A DNA stretch of 64,000 nt from assembly GCF_011400295.1 (NCBI RefSeq), contig NZ_CP049859.1, forward strand, positions 868,001-932,000. Reading direction: 5' to 3'. Below, piece by piece: positions 17,795 to 26,186 of this stretch. Made by a program: the position numbers and the translations under genes. Under the pieces are notes generated by a model. It was not told the origin of the DNA and did no database searches. It saw only the letters and a list, made by a program, of their open reading frames with translations. This DNA is from Erysipelothrix sp. HDW6A. GTDB lineage: Bacteria; Bacillota_I; Bacilli_A; Erysipelotrichales; Erysipelotrichaceae. The number at the start of each line of letters is the position of its first letter. Positions within the stretch are counted from its first letter, which is position 1.

Positions 17795-17810
17795 CGTTTG
17801 GGCATATTCA

Positions 17811-17838
17811 TTGCTCAAGTGGTGGAAGTAGATATAAT
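17811..17838 (+). promoter_or_regulatory. promoter of trxA
   Basis: TTGCTC (17811-17816), a 16-bp spacer and TATAAT (17833-17838), 27 bp before the gene, with AGAGGAGG as ribosome site. Confidence 0.75.
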
Positions 17839-17864
17839 AACAGTGTAAGAGGAGGTAGCATAAA

Positions 17865-18176
17865 ATGGTAAAACATATAACAGATACAGATTTTGATACA
17901 CAAATTGCTGAAGGACTTACATTTGTTGATTTTTGGGCACCATGGTGCGGTCCATGTAAAATGTTAGGACCTGTTATTGACGAGTTATCAACAGAATTTG
18001 AAGGTAAGATAAAAATTGCTAAATTGAATGTTGATGAAAATCAAATCACAGCACAAAAATATGGCATTATGTCTATTCCAACAATGATCTTATTTGAAAA
18101 TGGAAAACCTGTAGAAAAAGTACAAGGATTCCATCCTAAACAAGCGCTACACGAATATTTAAGTAGCAAAATTTAA
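17865..18176 (+). CDS. trxA: thioredoxin
   Basis: A 103-residue classical thioredoxin with WCGPC at residues 27-31 and the cis-proline motif MSIPTMILF. It reduces disulfides in cytosolic proteins and is recharged by thioredoxin reductase, which is not in this window. It has its own promoter and terminator. Confidence 0.97.
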   Translation: MVKHITDTDFDTQIAEGLTFVDFWAPWCGPCKMLGPVIDELSTEFEGKIKIAKLNVDENQITAQKYGIMSIPTMILFENGKPVEKVQGFHPKQALHEYLSSKI

Positions 18177-18188
18177 ATAATAAAAGAG

Positions 18189-18227
18189 AGTAACCCAGAT
18201 AATGTTCTAAGTGGTTACTTTTTTTTA
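18189..18227 (+). terminator. terminator of trxA
   Basis: AGTAACC / GGTTACT stem with a 17-base loop, followed by nine T. The large loop makes it weaker than its neighbours. Confidence 0.75.
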
Positions 18228-18324
18228 TGCGTTCATAACATGAATTTGACGTTCATTACAATAAGTTTTCATTTAATAGTTTAATTGTGCTAGAATATAA
18301 TGGAATGGTGAGAAAGAGGTGCTT

Positions 18325-19554
18325 ATGATGAATGAAGAGTTAAAAGAAGATATTATTCAAGAAGAAAACGATGAGAAATCATCACGTCAAGAATACTCAC
18401 GACACGATTTTGGTTGGGAAAGTTTTGCTTCTGTTGAAGAGTCAAGACAGAATCAACTTATTTCTGAAATCTACAGCATTATGAATACTGGGGATGACGA
18501 TAAACTTGAGTTTATCAAGAAAGAGTGGCAATCTTTATCAGAAGAAGGAATTGACGAAGCGTTGGAAGAACGATTTAATCAAGCAGTGCATCGTTACGAA
18601 ACACGTCAAGAACGTTTAACTGAAGCTCAAACAACGAAAAAGCGTTTGATCCAAGAAGCAGAAGCAGTAAAACAATCTACAGATTGGAATAAGACTGCTA
18701 CTTACTTACAGAAACTACAACAAGATTGGAAAGAAGCAGGATTTGCAGGTCAAGATATTGATCAAGACTTGTGGGAAAAATTCCGTGCTGTTAATGATGT
18801 ATTCTTTGATCGTCGTAGCGAACATTATGCTAATTTAGCTGATGAACGTGAAGACACACGTAAAGTGAAAGAAGAACTCATTGAACGTGCCAATGCAATT
18901 AAAGAATCAGAAGAATGGAAAAAAACTTCTGTAGCAATGCGTGATCTCATGACTGAGTGGAAACAAGCTGGTTTTGCTGGTCGTGAGTTTGAAGATGACC
19001 TTTGGGAAAAATTCAATGCTGCACGTCAATACTTCTATCAAAAACAACGTGAGTTCTTTGATGCAATGCGTGAAGAACAAAATAAAGCACGTATCGGTAA
19101 AGAAGAAATTATTGTTAAAGCAGAAGAAGTTGTCAAAGGATTTAATCTTGAAACTAAACGTGAAGAGATGGAAACACTCTTTGAAACATGGAAACAATTA
19201 GGACATAGTGGACGTGATTTTGAAGAAAAACTATGGAATGAATTCCGTGCAATTCAAGATGACTTCTATTCGGCATTAAAAACACGTGATGCATCAATTC
19301 GTGAAGACCAAATCGTTGATATTGAAAGTGAACTTGAAACACTTGAAGTTCGTATCGATACATTAGAAGGTTTGAATGATAAAATTGAAGCTAAACTTTC
19401 AAGTTTAGAAGGACAACTCCAAACAAATGAATCTGAAGAACTCCAAGAAGAGTATGAATCTCTTAAAGTTACTTTAGATGATAATCGTAAAAAAATTGAT
19501 GAATACAATGAAACCTATAATAAATTGTCTTCACAAGCTGATCGATATAAATAA
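18325..19554 (+). CDS. DUF349-repeat protein
   Basis: A highly charged cytosolic protein of about 409 residues with repeated DUF349 units. The pattern W-x-KxxxF.G.....DLWEKFRAxxxxFF recurs four times (ends near residues 90, 165, 240 and 320), joined by KEELIEKAE-type helices. The last 80 residues are a predicted coiled coil. The function is unknown; DUF349 proteins in other bacteria are RNA- or ribosome-associated or stress-related, so no role is assigned here. The start is ATG 18325 or 18328 after AAGAGGTG. It has its own terminator. Confidence 0.88.
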   Translation: MMNEELKEDIIQEENDEKSSRQEYSRHDFGWESFASVEESRQNQLISEIYSIMNTGDDDKLEFIKKEWQSLSEEGIDEALEERFNQAVHRYETRQERLTEAQTTKKRLIQEAEAVKQSTDWNKTATYLQKLQQDWKEAGFAGQDIDQDLWEKFRAVNDVFFDRRSEHYANLADEREDTRKVKEELIERANAIKESEEWKKTSVAMRDLMTEWKQAGFAGREFEDDLWEKFNAARQYFYQKQREFFDAMREEQNKARIGKEEIIVKAEEVVKGFNLETKREEMETLFETWKQLGHSGRDFEEKLWNEFRAIQDDFYSALKTRDASIREDQIVDIESELETLEVRIDTLEGLNDKIEAKLSSLEGQLQTNESEELQEEYESLKVTLDDNRKKIDEYNETYNKLSSQADRYK

Positions 19555-19558
19555 TTAA

Positions 19559-19583
19559 AGGTACCCGAAAGGGTACTTTTTTT
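19559..19583 (+). terminator. terminator of the DUF349 gene
   Basis: GGTACCC / GGGTACT stem with a GAAA tetraloop and seven T. Confidence 0.9.
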
Positions 19584-19615
19584 GTTATAATGATGCAGAA
19601 TCGGAGAGTGAATTC

Positions 19616-20797
19616 ATGAGAAAAATAATCGTAGTAGGTGCAGGACCTTCAGGAATGATGGCAGCAATATCAGCTAAAAGACATTATCCCAATGATGCCG
19701 TAATCTTAGTTTAAAGAAATAAACGTTTAGGGACTAAATTACGTTTAACAGGTGGTGGACGTTGTAATGTAACTGCTAATGTTGATATTGATACCGTCGT
19801 AAGAAGTATCCCTAAAAATGGGAAGTTTTTATATAGTAGTTTAAGCAGCTTTGGACCTCAAGAAATACAAAGTTTTTTTCATGATGCAAACTGTCCATTA
19901 AAAGAAGAAGATCATGGACGTATGTTTCCAGCTAGTAATAAATCACAATCAATCATCGATGCGCTTCATCAAGAACTTAAAAATAGTGGTGTGCAAATTA
20001 TGTATGAGTCCTATGTTGAAGGTTTGGATGCTCAAGATAAAATGATACGTATTAATGGTAAAGTGTATTCCTATGATCATCTTATCCTAGCCACAGGTAG
20101 TAGAACTCTTCCTGGGAGTGGCTCGGATGGAAATGGATATGAATTAGCGAAATCGGGAGGACATTCTATTACGAATTTACTTCCTGCTGAAGTGCCACTC
20201 GTAAGTAATGATGCTTTTATCCAAGAGAAAGTCTTGCAAGGATTATCTTTTCAAGATGTTAGTGTAACAGTCTACCAAAAGGGTAAGAAAAAACAAACAA
20301 TTACTCACGATTTACTGTTTGCTCATTTTGGTATATCGGGACCGAGTGCATTAAGAGCAAGTTTCTACGTTCAACAGGTATTTGAAAAAGAAAGACCAGT
20401 AAATTTATCAATAGATTTCTTACCAGCACATTCATATGAAGTCTTACAGAAGTCAGAGGATATCCATGAAACACTACAGAATTTAGGACTTCCAAAGCGA
20501 TTGATTAACTACTTAGATTCCATAAGTAAGAATAAACAAGAAGTAATTGAACATGTAAAGAACTTTAAAATGACTGTGTATGAGACACGAGGATTTAGTC
20601 ATGCATTTGTTACCAATGGTGGCGTTAGTCTCAAAGAAATTGATCCCAAAACTATGAAGTCAAAGATAGAACCATCGATATCATTCTGTGGAGAACTTTT
20701 GGATACCAATGCATTTACAGGTGGATTTAATATTACCTCTGCATTTTCTACAGGTTATACTGCAGGAAAATACTGCTTTGAAGGAAATGTTGATTAA
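19616..20797 (+). pseudogene. BaiN/RdsA (HI0933) family FAD-dependent oxidoreductase, interrupted by in-frame TAA
   Basis: The reading frame from ATG 19616 encodes KIIVVGAGPSGMMAA, the FAD-binding Rossmann motif, then meets a TAA at 19712-19714 (codon 33). The same frame continues RNKRLGTKLRLTGGGRCN, the family signature. The stop sits where relatives have the Glu that binds the FAD ribose (VILVE-RNKRLG), so one G-to-T change (GAA to TAA) explains it. The rest (about 360 residues, to GGVSLKEID, CGELLDTNAFTGGFNI and AFSTGY) is intact. Any internal restart, for example at ATG 19922, would lack the FAD domain. Relatives reduce or saturate steroid-like or other enoyl substrates. It overlaps the VanZ-like gene by 1 bp, so it heads that operon. 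Confidence 0.87.
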
Positions 20798-21360
20798 TGT
20801 TTGCAAGACATCGAGGAATTGGATGGCTTCAAACAGGGATTCCATTATTAATAATAATTTTCCTTGTTGCATACTTTCTCTATCTTAAAAACATGAGTAG
20901 AAAGCAAAGAATGCTGAAGACGGGTCTTTTACTCAGTATATGGTGTATAATAGAAATAACACAGTTTCCAATGGCGATTAATAATACTGCTTGGGAACAC
21001 ATACGTACCGCTCATAATTTCAAGTATAATCTTGAAGCATTTGATGCAATAATCATTGCATTTAAAGGTGGCTATCGCTTAAGTATTGCGGAGATACTTG
21101 TAAATGTTTTGATGTTTATTCCATTTGGAATAAGTGTTACACTCTTAAGTTATAAAGGTAAGTATGCGTTTCTAAAAGTTTTTTCTTATTCATTGTTATT
21201 GAGTGTCTGTGTCGAATTAATCCAATTAGTAACACTTTACTATTCTCTTAATGTAAGAATATTTGATATCAACGATATTTTTCTTAACACCTTAGGAGGT
21301 GTATTAGGGTACATAGTAGTGAAACTAATATTGAGGGTGAGAAAGGAATTTAATCGATGA
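20797..21360 (+). CDS. VanZ-like family membrane protein
   Basis: A 187-residue membrane protein with about five hydrophobic segments. It has the VanZ-like pattern EILVNVLMFIPFGI, then SVCVELIQL and the FDINDIFLNTLGGVLGY ending. VanZ-like proteins lower sensitivity to teicoplanin or act on cell-envelope substrates in a few cases; most have no known function. The start codon overlaps the stop of the upstream pseudogene (TAATG) and its end overlaps the DUF885 lipoprotein by 4 bp, so the three form one transcript. Confidence 0.87.
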   Translation: MFARHRGIGWLQTGIPLLIIIFLVAYFLYLKNMSRKQRMLKTGLLLSIWCIIEITQFPMAINNTAWEHIRTAHNFKYNLEAFDAIIIAFKGGYRLSIAEILVNVLMFIPFGISVTLLSYKGKYAFLKVFSYSLLLSVCVELIQLVTLYYSLNVRIFDINDIFLNTLGGVLGYIVVKLILRVRKEFNR

Positions 21361-23117
21361 AGAAAATTTTGAGTGTCCTTTTAGTGACACTTTTACTCCT
21401 TACTGCTTGTTCAACCAAGCAAGAGGTACCAAGAGAAGATGTTGAAGTTAGTTCTGAGTTTTCAGAATATCTTGACACTTTGTTGGTTGACTTTGTAAGT
21501 CCTACTGATTTTGGGATAAACTTTATTCTTAATAAACCAGAAGACTACAAATTTGAACCGGAGCTTTACGAAATAGGTTTTACAACAGAAGAAGATCTCA
21601 AGGAGTCTGTTAGTGAAGCCAAGGAAATGATAAAAGAATTAAAGAAATTCAGTGAATCATCATTATCAAACCAACAACTTCTGGATCGTGATGTCGTCAT
21701 AGAATATCTGGAAGATTTAATTGAAATGGAACCGTACTACGATTATGAATACGGATCATCAATGATAGGATACCAGAGAAATACAATGTCTAACTTTACG
21801 TCTACCTTGGAGTCGTATCAATTTAGAACGAAATTTGACGTTGATGCCTATCTGAATTTATTAGAAACATTCCCTGATGCAGTACAAAAATATCTTGATT
21901 TAGAGTTAGTCCGTCAGAAGAATGGAACAGGCTTTGGAAAAGAAGAGATTGTTGAAATTATAAAAGTAAATACTGACACAGCGCAACAAGCGAAGAACAG
22001 TGATTACTTCTTAATAGCGCACTTCAATGATGCTATATCGAAACTCGATTTTCTAACAAGTGAAGAAAAGAATGCTGCAATCGCTAAGCATAAAACTTTA
22101 ATCTCAGAAAATCTTGCAGGTGCTTATCAAAATGTTGTAGACACACTATCTCAAGTCGATGCTTCTACTAGTACAGGTCTTGCTAATAAACCTGATGGTA
22201 AGAAATACTATGAACTGCTCTTACAACAAGAAACAGGTCTAAAAGCTTCCATTAAAGATATAGAAAAAGTATTAAACGAAGAAGAAGCAAAAGTTAGAAA
22301 ATATATGATGTTCTTATCAGAAAAAGATTATGAGAACATGTACTCACGTTACCAAGAGCGTAGTTTTGGAAACTTTACATCAGGAAAGGAACTTCTAAGT
22401 GCAATTCAAAATTCCTATACTGAAGAGTTTCCAAAGATTGATGAACCATATTATGAACTTCGCAAAGTTGATGAATCAATAGCGGCAGCCTCAAGTCCTG
22501 CATTCTATTACACACCTGCGATAGACTATAATGGTTCTGAACCACAAATTATCTATATTAATGGTGACTTTGATAATTCATTGTATACCACATATGCTCA
22601 CGAAGGATTGCCAGGACATATGTACCAGTTTAGCTACTTTATGACACTGAAAGACATGCACCCAATCCGATCCCTTGTCTCACATACAAGCAATGCTGAA
22701 GGCTGGGCAAACTATACCGAAAGACTAGCGGTAAAATATGTGTCAGATCAAGCGTATGCTGATTTCTATGACATGATGGAGACGTTCACAGAGTTGTTCC
22801 ATATCAAAGCAGATATTGGGATTCACTACTATGGATGGAATCTAACGGAGTTTAGAGAGCTTCTTGATACTTATTTTGTTGGTATTGATGAAGAGACAGC
22901 ACAAAGTATTTATACAATGATTGTCCATAATCCAGCTACTTATCCTACATATTATCTCAGCACTATTTATATCAAAAACTTAAAAGAAAAAGCTCAAAAA
23001 GAACTTGATGAGAAGTATTCTGATGTGGAATTCCATGAAGCATTCTTATCGTCGGGTTCCGCTTCATTCAATGTGATTGAGAAAGAAATTGAAAAATATA
23101 TTAACAGTAAAAAATGA
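21357..23117 (+). CDS. DUF885 family lipoprotein, probable zinc peptidase
   Basis: A 586-residue surface lipoprotein. The N-terminus is a lipoprotein signal, with LLLTAC ending at Cys18 as the lipobox. The C-terminal half has the DUF885 metal motif HEGLPGH (residues 415-421, HExxxGH) and a further candidate ligand in SNAEGWANYTERLA. The family is predicted to be metallopeptidases, possibly carboxypeptidase-like; the substrate is unknown. The size is typical. It is the last gene of the BaiN-VanZ-DUF885 unit and shares a bidirectional terminator with the convergent tetR. Confidence 0.9.
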   Translation: MKKILSVLLVTLLLLTACSTKQEVPREDVEVSSEFSEYLDTLLVDFVSPTDFGINFILNKPEDYKFEPELYEIGFTTEEDLKESVSEAKEMIKELKKFSESSLSNQQLLDRDVVIEYLEDLIEMEPYYDYEYGSSMIGYQRNTMSNFTSTLESYQFRTKFDVDAYLNLLETFPDAVQKYLDLELVRQKNGTGFGKEEIVEIIKVNTDTAQQAKNSDYFLIAHFNDAISKLDFLTSEEKNAAIAKHKTLISENLAGAYQNVVDTLSQVDASTSTGLANKPDGKKYYELLLQQETGLKASIKDIEKVLNEEEAKVRKYMMFLSEKDYENMYSRYQERSFGNFTSGKELLSAIQNSYTEEFPKIDEPYYELRKVDESIAAASSPAFYYTPAIDYNGSEPQIIYINGDFDNSLYTTYAHEGLPGHMYQFSYFMTLKDMHPIRSLVSHTSNAEGWANYTERLAVKYVSDQAYADFYDMMETFTELFHIKADIGIHYYGWNLTEFRELLDTYFVGIDEETAQSIYTMIVHNPATYPTYYLSTIYIKNLKEKAQKELDEKYSDVEFHEAFLSSGSASFNVIEKEIEKYINSKK

Positions 23118-23141
23118 CATTCTTACGAGTGTCATTTTTTT
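23108..23141. terminator. bidirectional terminator between DUF885 and tetR
   Basis: ATGACATTC / GAGTGTCAT (9 bp with one G-T pair, loop TTAC), with an A-run on the left and a T-run on the right. The stop codons of both convergent genes fall inside it. Confidence 0.88.
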
Positions 23142-23701
23142 GGATATAATGTGATATTTACTAATTCAATCAGTGTTTCTACATTCTGGTTCTCGAATCG
23201 AATTGAATCAAGGAGTGAATGAATTACAAACTGGTTGAACGCTTCTGGTGTAAGTTTCTCAGTCCATATTGAGTTATCAACATGGGGATCATGCTTAAGA
23301 GCATCTAAGAAAATTTCTGAAAGAACTTTAAAGTCGCGTCGTTTATGAGCACGTGCTTGTTCTTTCACTTGCGGTGTGAAAGATCGATAGTAGCTCGCAA
23401 AGATTGCATGATATTCATTAGCGTTTGTTTTGACTAACTCAAAGACATCATGAATCAATTGTGTATAGTTGTCAGAATCTTTATATTCAAGAAGAGGTTT
23501 CTGAAAGTACTCTAACCACGTGAAATGTACAAAAGCCATAATCATTGCTTCTTTTGATTCAAAATAATTGTATACAGATCCCACCGAAACATTAGCTTCT
23601 TCTGCAAGTCTTCGGATACTTATCGCATCCAAACCATCTTTCATAACAATTTGTTGGATGATGGTAATTAGGTAATCTTTGCTTATAGCTTGCTTCTTCA
23701 T
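23132..23701 (-). CDS. TetR/AcrR family transcriptional regulator
   Basis: A 189-residue repressor. The N-terminal helix-turn-helix is ISIRRLAEEANVSVGSVYNY (about residues 22-41), followed by FESKEAMI; the C-terminal ligand domain is unassigned. The start at 23699-23701 is preceded by AGAGGTGATACT. The gene has a near-perfect promoter that overlaps the promoter of the divergent yjdM-like gene. A TGAAC-GGT-GTTCA palindrome sits just downstream of its own -10, probably an auto-operator. The ligand is unknown. Confidence 0.92.
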   Translation of the reverse strand: MKKQAISKDYLITIIQQIVMKDGLDAISIRRLAEEANVSVGSVYNYFESKEAMIMAFVHFTWLEYFQKPLLEYKDSDNYTQLIHDVFELVKTNANEYHAIFASYYRSFTPQVKEQARAHKRRDFKVLSEIFLDALKHDPHVDNSIWTEKLTPEAFNQFVIHSLLDSIRFENQNVETLIELVNITLYPKK

Positions 23702-23712
23702 AGTATCACCTC

Positions 23713-23774
23713 TGAACACCGTTCATTATAGTCAAGCTTTCTCCCCTTGTCAAATAGTTTACATAGGGTATACT
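23713..23774. promoter_or_regulatory. overlapping divergent promoters and palindrome of tetR and yjdM-like gene
   Basis: On the minus strand, TTGACA (23748-23753), a 17-bp spacer and TATAAT (23725-23730) form a full-consensus promoter for tetR. On the plus strand, TTGTCA (23747-23752), a 16-bp spacer and TATACT (23769-23774) drive the yjdM-like gene. The two -35 hexamers occupy almost the same bases, so only one polymerase can bind at a time. A 13-bp palindrome TGAAC-N3-GTTCA (23713-23725) abuts the tetR -10. Confidence 0.8.
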
Positions 23775-23795
23775 TAATAAGAAAGAGGTGATAGT

Positions 23796-24116
23796 ATGCT
23801 TCCAGCATGTCCACAATGTAATTCAGAGTACACATATGAAGATGGAGCAATGTATGTTTGCCCAATGTGTAACTATGAGTGGAATGAAACAACAATAGAA
23901 AACGAACAAGTTCGTGATGCGAATGGTGTCGTTTTACAAGATGGTGATGACATTATCGTAATTAAAGATTTAAAAGTAAAAGGTGCATCACAAGCATTAA
24001 AACAAGGTACCAAAGTAAAGAATATTCGTTTGGTAGAAGGCGATCATAATATTGATTGTAAGATCGATGGCTTTGGTGCTATGAGTCTGAAATCTGAATT
24101 TGTTAAGAAAGCATAA
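23796..24116 (+). CDS. zinc-ribbon YjdM (PhnA-like) family protein
   Basis: A 106-residue protein with an N-terminal zinc ribbon, CPQC at residues 5-8 and CPMC at 22-25, then a small beta-barrel domain ([26 protein letters not shown], broken here only by family variation). This matches YjdM, formerly called PhnA because of its place beside phosphonate genes in E. coli; no phosphonate function has been shown for it. It is cytosolic. It is divergent from tetR with an overlapping promoter, so TetR probably represses it, and it ends in a strong terminator. Confidence 0.92.
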   Translation: MLPACPQCNSEYTYEDGAMYVCPMCNYEWNETTIENEQVRDANGVVLQDGDDIIVIKDLKVKGASQALKQGTKVKNIRLVEGDHNIDCKIDGFGAMSLKSEFVKKA

Positions 24117-24176
24117 AAAAACTGGGTTTTGAAGTGAAACCAATTATTGGGTTCACTTCATTTCCCAGTTTTTATT
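24117..24176. terminator. large bidirectional terminator between yjdM-like gene and nagB
   Basis: A long hairpin, AAACTGGG with CCCAGTTT outside and TGAAGTGAA with TTCACTTCA inside, A-rich on the left and T-rich on the right. It ends both convergent genes. Confidence 0.9.
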
Positions 24177-24882
24177 TTGTAAGTTTTGAAGCAGCGGCTT
24201 CGTCTACGATTACGATAACGTCTTGATGATTTTGAAGAGCACTTGCAGGTAAGTCAGTTGTAGGTGTATCTTCAATCATGCCTTTAATTGCATCGGCTTT
24301 CTTTTCGCCGTATGCAAAAAGAATAATTTTCTTAGCTGACATAATGGATTTAATACCCATTGAGTAAGCGAAACGAGGTACGTCATCGATTGAATCGAAA
24401 TTACGTGAGTTTGCTTGGATTGTGCTTTCAGTTAATGATACTTTCTCAGTTGTTGAATCAAAGCTTGCACCAGGTTCGTTAAAACCGATATGTCCATTTT
24501 CTCCAATTCCTAAGATTTGAATATCAATAGGATTTGAAGCGATAATTGCATCGTAACGATCGCATTCTTTTTGTGCATCTGTTTCTAAACCATTTGGTAA
24601 GTGGTTTACTTTAAATGGTTTCTTTGCAAAGAGATGTTCGTTCATAAAATAATGGTAACTTTGATCATGATCGGCACCAATACCAATATATTCATCAAGG
24701 TTAACAGATACTACATCAGTGAAATCTAAGTCACTTGCTGTTAAACGGTCATAAAATGAAATTGGTGTACTACCAGTTGCTAGACCAAAAACATTCAATG
24801 ATTTATTTTCTAAAGCTTCTTTAATAATTGAATAGCCTAATTCTGCTCCTTCAATATTATCTTTTACTATATGTATTTTCAT
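24172..24882 (-). CDS. nagB: glucosamine-6-phosphate deaminase
   Basis: A 236-residue cytosolic enzyme that converts glucosamine-6-phosphate to fructose-6-phosphate and ammonia. Landmarks are GLATGSTP (phosphate loop), NLDEYIGI, the catalytic [14 protein letters not shown] and the C-terminal [12 protein letters not shown]. The length is that of the short, non-allosteric Gram-positive NagB. The start at 24880-24882 follows GAGGG; four codons upstream are open without a better site. It is divergent from nagA, the preceding step of the pathway. Confidence 0.96.
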   Translation of the reverse strand: MKIHIVKDNIEGAELGYSIIKEALENKSLNVFGLATGSTPISFYDRLTASDLDFTDVVSVNLDEYIGIGADHDQSYHYFMNEHLFAKKPFKVNHLPNGLETDAQKECDRYDAIIASNPIDIQILGIGENGHIGFNEPGASFDSTTEKVSLTESTIQANSRNFDSIDDVPRFAYSMGIKSIMSAKKIILFAYGEKKADAIKGMIEDTPTTDLPASALQNHQDVIVIVDEAAASKLTK

Positions 24883-24909
24883 ACTATCCCTCATCTTCCT
24901 TCTCTTACT

Positions 24910-24937
24910 ATTATAGTCAATTCTTAGGTAAAATCAA
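24910..24937 (-). promoter_or_regulatory. promoter of nagB
   Basis: On the minus strand TTGATT (24932-24937), a 16-bp spacer and TATAAT (24910-24915). Confidence 0.75.
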
Positions 24938-24963
24938 TGGAATGTTCATTTAATTAGTGATAC

Positions 24964-24977
24964 AATGTATATACATT
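24964..24977 (+). promoter_or_regulatory. 14-bp perfect palindrome upstream of nagA, candidate operator
   Basis: AATGTATATACATT is its own reverse complement. It lies between a TACAAT -10-like hexamer (24961-24966, overlapping by 3 bp) and the AAGGAGG ribosome site, where a repressor such as a GntR/NagR-type protein would block transcription. It is not the exact NagR site of Bacillus, so the regulator is inferred. Confidence 0.55.
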
Positions 24978-24994
24978 ATTAAGGAGGAAATATA

Positions 24995-26146
24995 ATGTTA
25001 ATTATAAATGGTCGAATATATTTAGAAGACAGAATTATTGAAAATGGTTTCGTATCTTTGAAAGATGGAATTATTGAAGGTGTAGGAATGATGGAAAATG
25101 CACCTGAAGATAGTGAAATCATTGATGCTAAAGGACAGAACGTATTACCTGGTTTTATTGACCAACATATTCATGGAGCTAATGGTGCTGACCATATGGA
25201 TGCTACTCAAGAAGCTCTTCGAGACATCGCAACATTCATTCCTAAAGAAGGTACTACTTCATACTTACCAACTACAATGACACAATCAATTCCAGCAGTT
25301 AGCGAAGCTTTGGAAGAAATCGTAAAATATAAAGAAACATCCAATGGACCTGGACAAGCTGAAATGTTAGGTGTTCACTTAGAAGGACCATTTATTTCCG
25401 CAAAACACGTAGGAGCACAAAACCCAGAATTTGTATTGAAACCTACAAAACATGATTTTGATATTTTCTGGGAAAAATCAAAACATACAATTAAGTTAAT
25501 CACTTATGCTCCTGAAGAAGCAGAAGAAGGCTTTACAGATTATTTAAGAACAAAAGGTGTTATTCCTTCAGCTGGTCATACGGATGCAGGTTACCAACAA
25601 ATTGTTGATGAAATCGCTCATGGATTGAGTAACTTAACTCACTTCCATAATGCTATGAAACCTCACCATCACCGTGAACCAGGTGCAGTAACTGCAGGTT
25701 TCTTATATCCACAACTTAAAGCTGAATTAATTGTTGATGGTATCCATCTACACCCAGCAGTAGTCAAAGCAACATATCAAATTAAAGGTGTTGATAATGT
25801 TATTGTGATTACAGATGCTATGCGTGCTAAAGGATTACCTGATGGAAAATATGACTTAGGTGGTCAAGAAGTAGAAAAAATTGGTAAAGAATGCCGTATC
25901 TCTAATGGTGCATTAGCTGGATCAGTTGCTGAAATGGACTTTGTTGTTAGAAACTTCAAAGATTTCACAGGAGCACCAATGGAAGATCTTGTTAAAGTAT
26001 CATCAGAAAACGTTGCAAAACATCTTAACGTATTCGGTAGAAAAGGAAGTATTGCTGTAGGTAAAGATGCTGATATCGTTATTGTTACAGATAATATTGA
26101 TGTACAAACCACAATCTGTCGTGGAGTTGTAGCTTACCAAATTTAG
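24995..26146 (+). CDS. nagA: N-acetylglucosamine-6-phosphate deacetylase
   Basis: A 383-residue cytosolic amidohydrolase that removes acetate from GlcNAc-6-phosphate, feeding NagB. Metal and substrate motifs are seen in order: DQHIHGANGADHMD, HLEGPF, AGHTDAGY, LTHFHNAM and VITDAM. The length is normal and the ribosome site AAGGAGG is strong. It is divergent from nagB; together they recycle amino sugars from host glycans or the cell wall. Confidence 0.96.
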   Translation: MLIINGRIYLEDRIIENGFVSLKDGIIEGVGMMENAPEDSEIIDAKGQNVLPGFIDQHIHGANGADHMDATQEALRDIATFIPKEGTTSYLPTTMTQSIPAVSEALEEIVKYKETSNGPGQAEMLGVHLEGPFISAKHVGAQNPEFVLKPTKHDFDIFWEKSKHTIKLITYAPEEAEEGFTDYLRTKGVIPSAGHTDAGYQQIVDEIAHGLSNLTHFHNAMKPHHHREPGAVTAGFLYPQLKAELIVDGIHLHPAVVKATYQIKGVDNVIVITDAMRAKGLPDGKYDLGGQEVEKIGKECRISNGALAGSVAEMDFVVRNFKDFTGAPMEDLVKVSSENVAKHLNVFGRKGSIAVGKDADIVIVTDNIDVQTTICRGVVAYQI

Positions 26147-26150
26147 ATTT

Positions 26151-26173
26151 AAGCACCTTCGGGTGCTTTTTTT
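26151..26173 (+). terminator. terminator of nagA
   Basis: AAGCACC / GGTGCTT stem with a TTCG tetraloop and seven T. The next gene begins 14 bp further with an ATGAGGAG ribosome site, so it may be read through to some extent. Confidence 0.9.
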
Positions 26174-26186
26174 ATGAGGAGATACT

